Part shown: positions 30,978 through 42,609 of the stretch, piece after piece
Numbering within the stretch: position 1 is the stretch's first letter
Layout of the letters: each line of letters opens with the position of its first letter
DNA from: Bufo bufo
Lineage: Eukaryota > Chordata > Amphibia > Anura > Bufonidae
Direction: 5' to 3'
Assembly (NCBI RefSeq): GCF_905171765.1
Contig: NC_053390.1
Coordinates: forward strand, 581,090,471-581,154,470
DNA: 64,000 nucleotides
Position numbers and translations under genes: made by a program
The notes under the pieces: generated by a model
The model's database searches: none
What the model saw: only the letters and a program-made list of their open reading frames with translations
What the model was told of the DNA's origin: nothing

Positions 30978-33900
30978 ATGATGACTCTTGTTGTCCGACT
31001 CGACCGACGGGTTAGAGAGAGACGACAGGAACAACAGTTCTCTTCCCAGATGGTGGTCCAGCCAGAGGCCTATCCCAGAGACAATGCTGAGGTCTCCACC
31101 GAGGAACCCATGCAGGTTGGCATGACCCGAGGGAATCTTCGCCGCAGACGTGGAGAATGCTTTTACTGTGGAGATCCTGACCAATGGATCAACCAGTGTC
31201 CTAAGAAGGTCCTCTCTGTCAAGTCTCCTAAGGCAAGGCAACCTAAAGACCAGGTACACCCTGAATTTTCTAAATGTAAGCTTTCGGTACCCATTACGAT
31301 TTCTCTGGGAGTAGATAAATGGCCGGGTAAGGCCTTTATTGATTCTGGCTCAGCGGCTAGCTTTATTGACTCTGAGTATGCAGTAAGATTGGGTATTTCT
31401 ATGTTTGCCTTACCAACTCCTATCCATGTCATGGCTATTGATGCTACTCCTCTTATTGGTGGTACGGTGAGCTTATGTACCTCAGAGATTTCTCTAACCG
31501 TGGGTGTGTGCCACTCAGAGAGATGTTCGCTTTTAGTCCTGGAGAACCTACTGGCTGAGGTGGTACTAGGGTTGCCTTGGCTCCGACTACATAACCCCAC
31601 TATAGATTGGTTCAATGGGGAGTTGGTGAGATGGGGGCCTAAGTGTGACTCGTGCTTGTCCGTGGTACAGGCTGGGGTCTCAGTAAAGTCTGATACTTTA
31701 CCCACTGTTGTTATGGAATATTCTGATGTATTTTCATCACCAACCCCGGAGGTTATACCCCCCCATAGACCTTATGATTGTACCATAGAGCTAGTAGAGG
31801 GGGCCAAGTTTCCTAAAGGACGAATTTATAATCTTTCTATACCCGAACGCAAGGCCATGGAAGATTATATTAAGGAGAGCCTTGGTAAAGGGCATATTAG
31901 ACCTTCTGTCTCTCCTATGGGGGCGGGGTTTTTCTTCGTTAAGAAAAAAGATGGTGGTCTTAGGCCATGTATCGATTACCGGAGATTAAATAAAATTACT
32001 GTCCAGAATAGATACTACCTCCCATTGATTCCGGATTTATTTAACCAGGTTCTGGGGGCAACCTGGTTTTCCAAAATTGACCTGAAAGGGGCATACAATC
32101 TAATCCGAATCAAGGAGGGAGACGAATGGAAGACGGCGTTCAATACTCCGGTAGGACACTTTGAATATCAGGTGATGCCTTTTGGACTCAGCAATGCCCC
32201 AGCTGTGTTCCAAAACTTCATGAATGACATTCTTAGGGAGTTCTTAGGTAAATTTGTTATTGTCTATCTTGACAACATTTTGATATTCTCTCCTGACTTC
32301 GAATCCCATGTGTCTCATGTTAAACAAGTATTAGAGGTGTTGAGGGAGAATCAGCTATCCGCTAAACAAGAGAAATGTGTCTTTGGTGTACAGGAGATTC
32401 TGTTTCTAGGGCATGTTCTGACTCCTCACGCCTTCAAGATGGATCCTGGTAAGGTACTAGCAATTAAGGAATGGGTAAGACCTTCATCCTTAAAGGCCTT
32501 ACAACGATTCTTAGGTTTCGCCAATTACTATCGTAAATTTATTATGAATTATTTCTCCGTAAATGCTAAACCGTTGACCGACCTTACTAAGAAAGGGGCG
32601 GATTTGGAGAATTGGTCTACTGAGGCCATTTCTTCATTTGAAAAATTGAAAAAGGCATTTAGTAGTGCTCCCATTCTGATCCAGCCTGATCAGGAGAAAC
32701 CTTTTATTGTGGAGGTGGATGCGTCCGAGGACGTCGCAGGAGCAGTCCTTTCACAAGGTCCTGCTAGCCTCACTAATCTGAGACCATGTGCCTTCTTCTC
32801 CAGGAAATTCTCTCCCATGGAGAGAAACTACGACATAGGGAATCGGGAGCTGCTGGCCATTAAATGGGCATTTGAGGAGTGGAGGCATTTTCTGGAGGGG
32901 GCAAGGCATTGTGTAACTGTTGTCACTGACCATAAAAACCTTATGTTTCTCGAGTCTGCTAAGAGGTTGAATCCCCGTCAAGCCAGATGGGCTCTGTTTT
33001 TTACTCGTTTTGATTTTTCCATTACGTTCAGGCCGGGAAGTAAAAATGTGAAGGCGGACGCATTATTTCGGAGCTTCCAGGCTTTTCAACCTACTGAGGT
33101 ACCACCTGAATCCATCCTGCCAGCAAAAATCTTCTTAGCAGCTCTTACCCAGGATATCTCGGCTCGCATTAGGTCTGAAAAACATCTGGCACTGGTATCC
33201 ACCCCAACAGATAAGTTGTTTGTTCCCGTACAATTTCATCTCCAGCTGTTGGGTGAGTGTCACGATTCTGCCTTTTGTGGACATCCGGGTGTTGAGGGCA
33301 CTAAGGATCTGGTTTCTAGATCTTATTGGTGGCCCACTCTAACTAGGGATGTCAAGTCCTACGTGTCAGCCTGTGAGGTTTGTGCCAGGTCCAAGACACC
33401 TAGGACTCGCCCTGCTGGTAACCTACGACCCCTACCCATTCCCAGTAGACCCTGGTCCCATATCTCGATGGACTTTATAACTGACCTACCGCCGGCGGAG
33501 GGTAAGACTGTAGTTTGGGTAGTGGTCGATAGGTTTAGCAAGATGGTCCATTTCATTCCCCTGTCTAAACTCCCGAATGCCAAAACCTTGGCGTCTATTT
33601 TTGTGAAAGAAATTGTTCGATTGCATGGTATCCCGGAAAATATTGTTTCTGACAGGGGTGTGCAGTTTGTGTCCAAATTCTGGAGGGCCTTCTGTCAAAA
33701 ATGTAAAATTTCATTGTCTTTTTCCTCTGCCTACCACCCTGAGAGTAATGGGCAGACTGAACGCCTTAATCAGTCTGTTGAACAATTCTTGAGGTCGTAT
33801 GTTGCTGATGACCAGCAATTATGGGTGAAATTTCTTCCATTGGCTGAATTTGCTTTGAATAACCGTGTCAATTCTTCTGCTGGGGTTTCACCTTTCTTTT

Positions 33901-34562
33901 GTAACCATGGTTTCCATCCCCGTTTTCATTCTGGGTCACCCGTCTCCTCCTCTAACCCTGAGGCGGATAGGCTCTCCTCTGAACTGTGCACAGTTTGGGC
34001 CCGGGTTCAATCGAACTTAGAAAAGGCTCAAAGTTCTCAGAAACTCAAGGCCGATAGGAGACGTTCAAGGGGGGTGAATTTTCAGGTTGGGGATAAGGTA
34101 TGGTTGTCCTCCAAGAATCTCTCTCTTAAGGTAGATTCTAAAAAGTTTGCTCCTCGTTTTATTGGACCATATAAGATCACGGAAGTGATTAACCCGGTAT
34201 CTTTTAGGTTGGAGCTGCCCGAGTCATTCCACATTCATAATGTGTTCCATAAGTCTCTACTTAAAAAATATTTTGAATTGGTAGTACCATCGAAAGCCTC
34301 GCCTCCGCCGGTTCTTGTTAATGATGCTGTCGAGTATGTGGTGTCTAAAATAGTGGATGTCAGGAAGGTGCGTAATTCCTTGCAGTACCTGATTCACTGG
34401 AAGGGGTATGGACCTGAAGAGAGATCTTGGGTACCTGCCAGGGAGGTTCATGCTCCTAGACTTGTTCGAAAATTTCATTTAGAACATCCTGAAAAGCCAT
34501 CGCCTGAAGTCTTGGGTCCGGTGGCCCCTCGTAAAAGGGGGGGTACTGTAACGGAGTTCTGA
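30978..34562 (+). CDS. gypsy gag end-pol polyprotein, 1194 aa open frame
   Basis: Open from ATG 30978 to 34562, overlapping the 3' LTR by 16 bp. Domains: zinc knuckle at 61-74 (CFYCGDPDQW, INQC) with Gln where His is usual; protease DSG at 122-124 (AFIDSGSAASF); RT around 300-440 with active site YLDN at 430-433 instead of YLDD; RNase H (VDASEDVAGAVLSQ, TDHKNL); integrase with HHCC zinc site (about 761-800) and catalytic Asp, Asp, Glu (MDFITDLP, VSDRGVQF, NGQTERLNQ at about 831, 891, 927); chromodomain at about 1115-1170 (VSKIVDVRKVRNSLQYLIHW, then KGYGPEERSWVPARE), which targets integration to marked chromatin in related elements. The frame is intact but the Asn in the RT site and the missing His should disable this copy. 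The start is inside gag, so the natural protein is longer. Confidence 0.93.
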   Translation: MMTLVVRLDRRVRERRQEQQFSSQMVVQPEAYPRDNAEVSTEEPMQVGMTRGNLRRRRGECFYCGDPDQWINQCPKKVLSVKSPKARQPKDQVHPEFSKCKLSVPITISLGVDKWPGKAFIDSGSAASFIDSEYAVRLGISMFALPTPIHVMAIDATPLIGGTVSLCTSEISLTVGVCHSERCSLLVLENLLAEVVLGLPWLRLHNPTIDWFNGELVRWGPKCDSCLSVVQAGVSVKSDTLPTVVMEYSDVFSSPTPEVIPPHRPYDCTIELVEGAKFPKGRIYNLSIPERKAMEDYIKESLGKGHIRPSVSPMGAGFFFVKKKDGGLRPCIDYRRLNKITVQNRYYLPLIPDLFNQVLGATWFSKIDLKGAYNLIRIKEGDEWKTAFNTPVGHFEYQVMPFGLSNAPAVFQNFMNDILREFLGKFVIVYLDNILIFSPDFESHVSHVKQVLEVLRENQLSAKQEKCVFGVQEILFLGHVLTPHAFKMDPGKVLAIKEWVRPSSLKALQRFLGFANYYRKFIMNYFSVNAKPLTDLTKKGADLENWSTEAISSFEKLKKAFSSAPILIQPDQEKPFIVEVDASEDVAGAVLSQGPASLTNLRPCAFFSRKFSPMERNYDIGNRELLAIKWAFEEWRHFLEGARHCVTVVTDHKNLMFLESAKRLNPRQARWALFFTRFDFSITFRPGSKNVKADALFRSFQAFQPTEVPPESILPAKIFLAALTQDISARIRSEKHLALVSTPTDKLFVPVQFHLQLLGECHDSAFCGHPGVEGTKDLVSRSYWWPTLTRDVKSYVSACEVCARSKTPRTRPAGNLRPLPIPSRPWSHISMDFITDLPPAEGKTVVWVVVDRFSKMVHFIPLSKLPNAKTLASIFVKEIVRLHGIPENIVSDRGVQFVSKFWRAFCQKCKISLSFSSAYHPESNGQTERLNQSVEQFLRSYVADDQQLWVKFLPLAEFALNNRVNSSAGVSPFFCNHGFHPRFHSGSPVSSSNPEADRLSSELCTVWARVQSNLEKAQSSQKLKADRRRSRGVNFQVGDKVWLSSKNLSLKVDSKKFAPRFIGPYKITEVINPVSFRLELPESFHIHNVFHKSLLKKYFELVVPSKASPPPVLVNDAVEYVVSKIVDVRKVRNSLQYLIHWKGYGPEERSWVPAREVHAPRLVRKFHLEHPEKPSPEVLGPVAPRKRGGTVTEF
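34532..34546 (+). promoter_or_regulatory. Polypurine tract of the gypsy element
   Basis: AAAAGGGGGGG followed by TAC, directly before the TGTAACGG start of the 3' LTR. This is where plus-strand DNA synthesis is primed in LTR elements. Confidence 0.75.
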
Positions 34563-35174
34563 AGGTGCACTCGGTCCCCCATTACCCACAGACCTGTTGC
34601 TTAGCTTTGGGAATGAGGATCTGTGTTTGACCTCATTCCCAGGGCGGTGTTACTAGCTGGGTGGCTCCCTGCTCCTAAGTCTGCCTTAAGCGCCGAGCTG
34701 ATCACTCGGTGCTCGACTGGTTGGTCTGTCGGTCATGTGACGCTGGCCATGTCACATGACCCTCACTCCCCACTATAAATACAGGCAGCCTGCTGGCCAC
34801 AGGTTGCCTGTTAATTTAGGTTCCACCTGTGATTTGGCCTTTCCTGGCGTACTTACCTCCTGCTGAATTCCTGACGATCCTCTGCCTGCTCCTTGTGTAC
34901 TTTGCTGCTCTCCTGGTATTTATGACCCTGGCTTCTCCTGAAAATTCTCTGCTTGCTCCCTTTGTACTTTGTAGCTTTCCTGGTATTGACTCGGTCCGTT
35001 CACGTCCTGTTGTTTGTCTGTCTGTCATCCCTGCACTTATTCCAAGTTAGGGATTGCCGTCAAGTTGTCCCCTGTCATTAGGACTCGTGAGGCAAGTAGG
35101 CAGGGCCAGGGGTAAGGGTGTAGCGCAGTGGTCACTTCCCTTCCCCCTGTGTGTGTGTGTACACGACCGTTACA
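34547..35174 (+). repeat. 3' LTR of the gypsy element
   Basis: 628 bp, same length as the 5' LTR, about 20 single-base differences by eye and no length change. The TATA box is at 34774-34781. Confidence 0.95.
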
Positions 35175-35998
35175 TACACTAAATGGAAAAGGATTTAGAA
35201 AAACTAGAGGAATGGTCAAAAATCTGGCAACTGAAATTTAATGTTGATAAGTGCAAGATAATGCACCTGGGGTGTAAAAACCCAAGAGCAGAATATAAAA
35301 TCAGTGACAGGAAAGGGATTTAGGGGTCATTATTTCAGAAGACTTAAAGGTAGGCAGACAATGTCATAGAGCAGCAGGAAATGCTAGCAGAATGCTTGGG
35401 TGTATAGGGAGAGGCATTACCAGTAGAAAGAGGGAGGTGCTCATGCCGCTCTACAGAGCACTAGTGAGACCTCATTTGGATTATTGTGCGCAGTACTGGA
35501 TACCATATCTCCAGAAGGATATTGATACTTTGGAGACAGTTCAGAGAAGAGCTACTAAACTAGTACATGGATTGCAGGATAAAACTTACCAGGAAAGATT
35601 AAAGGACCTTAACATGTATAGCTTGGAAGAAAGACGAGACAGAGGGGATATGATAGAAACTTTTAAATACATAAAGGGAATCAAAAGGGTAAAAGAGGAG
35701 AGAATATTTAAAAGAAGAAAAACTGCTACAAGAGGACATAATTTTAAATTAGAGGGACAAAGGTTTAAAAGTAATATCAGGAAGTATTACTTTACTGAGA
35801 GAGTAGTGGATGCATGGAATAGCCTTCCCGCAGAAGGGGTAGCTGCAAATACAGTGAAGAAGTTTAAGCATGCATGGGATAGGCATAAGGCCATCCTTCA
35901 TATAAGATAGGGCCAAGGGCTATTCATAGTATTCAGTATATTGGGCAGACTAGATGGGCCAAATGGTTCTTATCTGCCGACACAATCTATGTTTCTAT
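35175..35998 (+). pseudogene. LINE ORF2 (CR1/L2-like), part 3: C-terminal part and 3' tail
   Basis: Continues 29003-29461 after the gypsy element; the first bases TACAC are the target duplication. After a frameshifted part (35180-35390) the frame is open at 35392-35910: MLGCIGRGITSRKREVL, LVRPHLDYCAQYW, ETVQRRATKLVHGL, NFKLEGQRFKSNIRKYYF, RVVDAWNSLPAEG. These are the conserved C-terminal blocks of CR1-type ORF2. A 3' UTR follows (GGGCAGACTAGATGGGCC, then TCTATGTTTCTATGTAT), probably the LINE's own end. The open part is the best-kept stretch of this copy. Confidence 0.9.
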
Positions 35999-35999
35999 G

Positions 36000-38107
36000 T
36001 ATACTAATGCCAGAAGCCTGACTAATAAAACTGGGGAACTGGAATTAGTGATGTGTGAGGAGGACTATGACATAGTGGGAATAACGGAAACATGGCTGGA
36101 TGATAGCTATGAGTGGGCAGTTAATGTACAAGGTTACAGTCTGTTTAGAAAGGATTGTCAAAACCGGAGAGGGGTGGGTATGCCTTTATGTAAAGTCCTG
36201 CCTAAAGCCCACACTCCGGGAATATATAAAAGAGGGACATGAACATGTGGAGTCACATGGAGTCCACAGAAAATGTATTACTAAACGAGATAGACAAGGC
36301 TACCCAGATATAGACTAGGAAACTGAAACTTGTATATCTCATAAAGGAAACAGGTTCTTGGCAATAACCAAAGACAATTACCTCTCCCAACTGGTTCAGG
36401 ACCCGACTAGAGGGACGGCCATACTGGACTTAGTATTAACCTTAATAACCTTCCAATTATCTTTCAAAAGAGCGTTTCTACAGGGAGGAACAAAAATACC
36501 AAACTTCAAAAAAGCAAAATTTACCCACCTAATTGAGGCCATAGGTCTAACTAACTGGGACAAAGTCCTCAAAAAAAAAAAAATACAGCCACAAAATGGG
36601 ATATCTTTAAAAGCTTCCTAAAATCTCATTGTGAGAGGTACATACCGTATGGAAATAAAAGGTTAAGGAACAAAAAGAACCAATGTGGATAAATAGAACT
36701 GTAAAGAAAGCAATAAATAACAAAAAGAAAGTATATAAATCACTAAAACAGGAGGGTAGCATGGAAGCACTGAAAAACTATAAGGAAAAAAATAGAACAT
36801 GTAAAAAACAAATAAAAGCGGCCAAACTAGAGTCCGAGAGATTAATTGCCAAAGAGAGTAAAACTAACCCTAAAATGTTCTTCAATTATATAAGTGTTAA
36901 AAAGTATAAATCTGAAGGTATCGGCCCTTTAAAGAGTAATGAGGGGGGAGTCGCAGAGAGCGACGAGGAGAAAGCAAAACTGTTAAATATTTTTCTCTCC
37001 AATGTATGCACTGAGGAAAATAAACTGTCAGATGAAATGTTGAATGTAAAAATAAATTCCCCATTAAAAGTGTCCTGTCTGACCCAGGAAGAAGTACAAC
37101 AGCGACTAAAGATTAAAATAGACAAATCGCCAGGACCGGATGGCATACATCCCCATAACCTAAGGGAATTAAGTAATGTCATAGCCAGACCCTTTTTCTG
37201 ATATTTGCAGACTCTATACTGACAGGGAATGTCCCACAGGATTGGCGCATAGCAAATGTGGTGCCAATATTCAAAAAGGGTCCAAAAAAAGAGCCTGGAA
37301 ACTATAGGCCGGTAAGTTTAACATCTGTTGTGGGTAAACTGTTTAAAGGTTTTCTAAGAGATGCTATCTAAGAGCATCTCAACGGAAATAAGCAAATAAC
37401 GCCATATCAGCATGGCTTCATGAGGGATCGGTCATGCCAAACTAGTTTCTATGAGGAGGTAAGTTCTAGACTTGACAGCGGCGAATCAATGGATGTCGTA
37501 TATCTGGACTTCTCCAAAGCATTTGACACTGTACCACATAAAAGGTTAGTATATAAAATGAGAATGCTCGGACTGGGAGAAAATGTCTGTATGTGGGTAA
37601 GTAACTGGCTGAGTCATAGAAAATAGAGGGTGGTTATTAACGGTACACACTCAGATTGGGTCACTGTCACTAGTGGGGTACCTCAGGGGTCAGTATTGGG
37701 CCCTATTCTCTTCAATATATTTATTAATGATCTTGTAGAATACTTGCATAGTAAAATATCAATTTTTGCAGATAACACTAAACCGTGTAAAGTAATTAAC
37801 ACTGAAGAGGACAGTATACTACTACAGAGTGATGTGGATAGATTTGGGGCTTGGGCAGATAAGTGGCAGATGAGGTTTAACACTGACAAATGTAAAGTTA
37901 TGCACATGGGAAGGAATAATGCAAGTCACCCGTACATACTAAATGGTAAAACACTCGGTAATACTGACATGGAAAAGGATCCAGGAATTTTAATAAACAG
38001 CAAACTAAGCTGCAAAAACCAGTGTCAGGCAGCTGCTGCCAAGGACAATAAGATAATGGGCTGCATCAAAAGGGGCATAGATGCCCGTGATAAGAACATA
38101 GTCCTAC
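36000..38107 (+). pseudogene. Second LINE ORF2 (CR1/L2-like), part 1: endonuclease remnant and reverse transcriptase
   Basis: Starts right after the first LINE's tail and runs the same way. The 5' part holds an APE-type endonuclease remnant (NARSLTNKTGELELV, DIVGITETWLDDSYEW) with internal deletions, then a linker rich in Lys (36683-37201), then [81 protein letters not shown]. The active-site box reads FADN instead of FADD (near 37768). Stops and frameshifts occur near 37200, 37365 and 37625. The frame is cut at CTAC (38104-38107) by a solo LTR. Confidence 0.9.
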
Positions 38108-39204
38108 TGGAGCATCCCACTCAGGACACATGGGAACTGCAAAATTAATGTAACCATGTTGCATGTCATTCTGCATTACATCATCTGTTGTATCCCTGTT
38201 CATAGGCTGGCTAGGTGCAATTTATACATCCCACCACTAGATGGGGATAGCACTTAGTCCATATAAATAGGTCAGGCCTAGTGTGAAAAGAGAGAGGTGA
38301 AGGAGAAGGTGGAGAGTAAAAAGTGGTGGTTGAGAGGAGTAGAGTCAGTTGTTAAGCTGAGGCTGCACACCACAGAGTAGTGGGTGAAGTCTGATGCAGC
38401 AGTGAGGTAGAGCCAAGGTATGAGGGGCAGGAGAGCGTTTTCCTCCTGTGATCCTCTTAGTTCCTACATCCTACGACCAGAGGATAGTGTTGCGTCCCTG
38501 GAAGAAAACCAAGCTAAAGAGAGACATCGGTGATAACAGCCACTACCTAAGGCTTAATGGGCACCTTTGCACATGGTGGAGGACAATCTAGCTACAGGCA
38601 GCCTCACCATTCATTGAAGAATACAGATTAGCTACCTGTGCAAGGGCTTGGAAGATACAGAAACAATAGGACTAAGCATATCAATAAGTACTGCAGGCAA
38701 CCCCAACAAATTACACTGGTTTAAAAGGGACCTTGAAGCTAAGTTAAAACCCAGCCAAACCTATTAACAGTGGATCAACAGAATTCCTCTAAAGAACAAA
38801 AGACTGTATTCTGTCTGGATGTATATGCCGCAACTGGAACCAACTTCAGTAAATGTTGTGAGTTGTATCCTACCACTGTCTACTTAATTTTTCTATTTAA
38901 TTACAACTGGTTGTACCACAATTAACGGTACTGGCGTCACGACAAATACCACCAAGGGACTCAGCCGCCACAAGCACCCTAAACACCACTGCCATCAAGG
39001 GCACCTTAACCTCCATCTAGGCTGGTGCTTCCCTACCACAGAGTGTGCCCCGGAGGATTTCGTGCTGTCTTCCTCATCACTGTGCTGCTGGCCCAGGGAG
39101 GCTTTCTGCTAACCGTGAGTAAACCGATGAACTGTATTATTGCTGGCCCCTCATCGGCCCACCGTGCACCTCACGTGTAGCCCCTGCAGTTCTGGCACGC
39201 CACA
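38108..39204 (+). mobile_element. Solo LTR (1.1 kb) in the second LINE
   Basis: Starts TGGAGCATCCCACTCAGG and ends GGCACGCCACA, flanked by CTAC at 38104-38107 and 39205-39208. Removing it rejoins the LINE frame (codons for IVLL on the left and LPLYKSLVRPHI on the right). A TATA box (TATAAATA) is at 38262-38269. It has no internal region. Start (TGxAxCATCCCA) and a GGCGTCACGA word (38933) are shared with the LTRs at 51842 and 56142, so it may be a related family. The strand is inferred from the TATA box. Confidence 0.82.
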
Positions 39205-39240
39205 CTACCACTTTACAAATCGCTAGTCAGACCACACATA
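39205..39240 (+). pseudogene. Second LINE ORF2, short middle piece
   Basis: 36 bp reading LPLYKSLVRPH, between the solo LTR and the Tc1 insertion. The LINE resumes at 42610 after the Tc1 element, giving YCVQFWAPVNKADI. Confidence 0.85.
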
Positions 39241-39398
39241 CAGTTGTGTTCAAAATTATTCAACCCCCAATGCTGTAAAGGGTTTTAGGGAATTTAGTGT
39301 ACATTTGTAATTGTGTTCAGAATGAAATCTTACAAGGACTTTTTAAAGAACCAAATGCAACTAAAATGACATCAATTGTTTTTGTAATACAGTATTAA

Positions 39399-40313
<915 letters not shown>

Positions 40314-40377
40314 TGAGGCTTGGGAGACGTTGGACCTTTCAACAGGACAATGATCCCAAGCATACCTCCAAGTCCAC

Positions 40378-41382
40378 ACAATGTGACCCTAAGCGTTGAA
40401 TGTGTAAGGACTATTTGGCAGTTACATATCACGGTGTGACTTTGCCAGTGTCCGAGCTTTATATCCCTTGCCCACCCTCTCCCATATTGAGACACCATTG
40501 CATTACTGTCTATATTGGAGTTCTCTCCCACTACAGGTCATGATACTTTAGAGGACTGTATGTTATAAGTATACTTGCTATACATTTTTGCTGACACCTA
40601 ATTTCATAAACCAATGCTGCAATTACTATCTGATATTGCCTTCCAGACCCCCACACCTAGTGCCCCTATGCCCCACATAGATATTATTGATGCGATACAG
40701 CCGACACTGCCTAGGGGATTACACTATCTAGGTACTGTTACCAGCCGGCTGACAGCACACTCACTGAGCATGCGCGAGCTCCGCTACGGATGCCTGCGCT
40801 TTGGGTAACTGAACGATGACCTCCGGTGCGCCTGCGTGGGATCGCGCCTGCACACACCTACATTTCTTCTGCTCACGCGCGAACCCTGTTCCGATGCGCA
40901 CGCGCATTGCGAACAGAGAGACGCTGCGAGACTAAGTCTTTTGGCGCGCATCCAGCCTCTACACGCCTGCGCACTAGCGAGGGGCACAGGCATGCGATCA
41001 ATATGCTGTATACAGTACCTTTGTTTACACCCACCAGCAGTCCACAAGGGCCAATCTGAAGTAAGTAATATTTATTACTGCTATGCATATATATGTATAA
41101 ACTGTAACATGATGCTTAGCCCTATTTTGGAAGGAAGGCCCATGATGTTTAAACCTTCTTTCCACATATGTGCCAGCTCCATGATTTAGGTTGATTTATT
41201 ATGTTTACACAATTTTTTGACATGCGTGTTAGCTCCTCCTGGTAGGAGGGTATTTAAACCTGGTAAAGCTGTATTGTCAGTTGCTTGAGAAAGACCACAC
41301 AGGTCGAAACGTCGCATGAATTTGATGGAATAAAGGGATTTAAAGATACAAGAAAGTGCTGCGGTTTTTCTATTTCTTTGGA
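40378..41382 (+). mobile_element. Penelope-like or related retroelement tail inserted in the Tc1 transposase
   Basis: About 1 kb flanked by an 11-bp repeat TCCAAGTCCAC (40367-40377, 41383-41393), which is the duplicated transposase codons. The right part reads GAGAAAGACC, CAC, AGGTCGAAACGTCGC, then GAATTTGATGGAATAAAGG and AAGTGCTGCGG. That order (stem, GAAACG, AATAAAG, AGTGCTGC) is what I know from vertebrate Penelope-like element ends, which carry a hammerhead-like fold. There is no RT here; the left part is GC-rich in the middle (40740-41000) and unrecognised. The family call is an inference. Confidence 0.6.
41284..41315 (+). ncRNA. Degenerate hammerhead-like motif
   Basis: CTTGAGAAAGACC, then ACACA, then GGTCGAAACGTCGC. 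GACC and GGTC can pair as stem II and GAAAC follows, as in Penelope-associated hammerheads. The first core box (CUGANGA) is not matched: it reads TTGAGAA. It is likely a decayed or non-cleaving version. Confidence 0.35.
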
Positions 41383-41488
41383 TCCAAGTCCACTAGAGCA
41401 TGGTTGCAGATTAAAGGCTGGAACATTTTGAAGTGGCCATCGCAGTCACCAGACTTAAATCCGATTGAGAATCTCTGGTGGGACTTAA

Positions 41489-42219
41489 AGGGCTTCTGTC
41501 ACCCCACTAAAGTCTTCTTTTTTTTTTGGGCTAGTTAAATTACTTATATTGCGATTTATGAAAATATAATGGTCTTACTTTGATTCTGCAGTTTCTTCTA
41601 AAAACGAAGTTTTATAATATGTAAATTAGGTCTCTACCAGCAAGTAGGGCGGCTACTTGCTCGTAGCAGCTGCAGAAAACCGCCCCCTCGTCGTGTTGAT
41701 TGACAGGGCCAGCCGGGATCTCCTCCTCCGGCCAGCCCTGTCGGCATTTCAAAAATCGCGCGCCTGTGTTCATTCGGCGCAGGCGCTCTGAGATGAGGAG
41801 GCTCGTCTCCTCAGCACTCCCTCAGTGCGCCAGCGCCGATGACGTCTTCTATTTCGGTGATGTCATCGGCGCAGGCGCACTGAGGGAGTGCTGAGGAGCC
41901 GAGCCTCCTCATCTCAGAGCGCCTGCGCCGAATGAACACCGGCGTGTGATTTTTGAAATGCCGACAGGGCTGGCAGGAGGAGGAGATCCTGGCTGGCCCT
42001 GTCAATCAACACAACGAGGGGGCGGTTTTCTGCAGCTGCTACCAGCAAGTAGACGCCCTACTTGCTGGTAGAGACCTAATTTACATATTATAAAACTTCG
42101 TTTTTAGAAGAAACTGCTGAATCAAAGTAAGTAAGACCATTATATTTTCATATATCGCAATATAAGTAATTTAACTAGCCCAAAAAAAAAAAAGACTTTA
42201 GTGGGGTGACAGAAGCCCT
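41489..42219. mobile_element. TTAA-flanked foldback MITE, AGGGCTTCTGTCACCC family, copy 1
   Basis: 731 bp, starts AGGGCTTCTGTCACCCCAC and ends in the inverted copy, with TTAA at 41485-41488 and 42220-42223. Removing it rejoins the transposase codons WWDLKKAV. Almost the whole element is one imperfect palindrome with arms of about 360 bp; the centre near 41854 holds GATGACGTC / GATGTCATC and GCGCAGGCGC words. The two antiparallel 64-codon ORFs are palindrome mirror images and not genes. A second copy is at 50238-50955. Confidence 0.92.
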
Positions 42220-42609
42220 TTAAAGAAAGCAGTTGTAGCGCGCAAGCCTAAGAATGTGACTGAACTGGAGGCTTTTGCCCATGAAGAATGGGCGAAGATA
42301 CCCGTAGATCGCTGCAAGACACTTGTGTCAAGCTATGCTTCACGTTTAAAAGCTGTTATAACTGGAAAAGGATGTTGTACTAAGTACTAAGATTGAATGT
42401 CACTTGGGGGTTGAATAAAACTGATAATGATGTGAGCACAGAAAATACATTTGTGGTTATTTCATCATAAATGTTATGTTATATTTGTCTGACTTACAAG
42501 TGCCTCTTTGATTTAATTGTAAACAAGATGACTGAAATTATCAAAATCAATGTCAAACTGGCCAAAACACTCAATTTCAGTGGGGGTTGAATAATTTTGA
42601 ACACAACTG

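Larger units (their letters stand above)
29462..35174 (+). mobile_element. Full-length gypsy (Ty3) chromovirus-type LTR retrotransposon
   Basis: The 5713-bp element has two 628-bp LTRs (29462-30089, 34547-35174), both TGTAACGG...CCGTTACA, with a perfect 5-bp duplication TACAC (29457-29461 and 35175-35179). Internal order: gag, protease, RT, RNase H, integrase, chromodomain, the order of Ty3/gypsy elements. The chromodomain places it with chromoviruses (sushi-like in vertebrates). LTRs differ at about 20 of 628 positions by eye. Gag carries a MITE and a frameshift. The element lies in the same orientation as the LINE it interrupts. Confidence 0.97.

Noticed and set aside
35392..35910. A separate 172-aa gene
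   Set aside because: It is the C-terminal part of the LINE ORF2 that continues from 29461 across the gypsy element.
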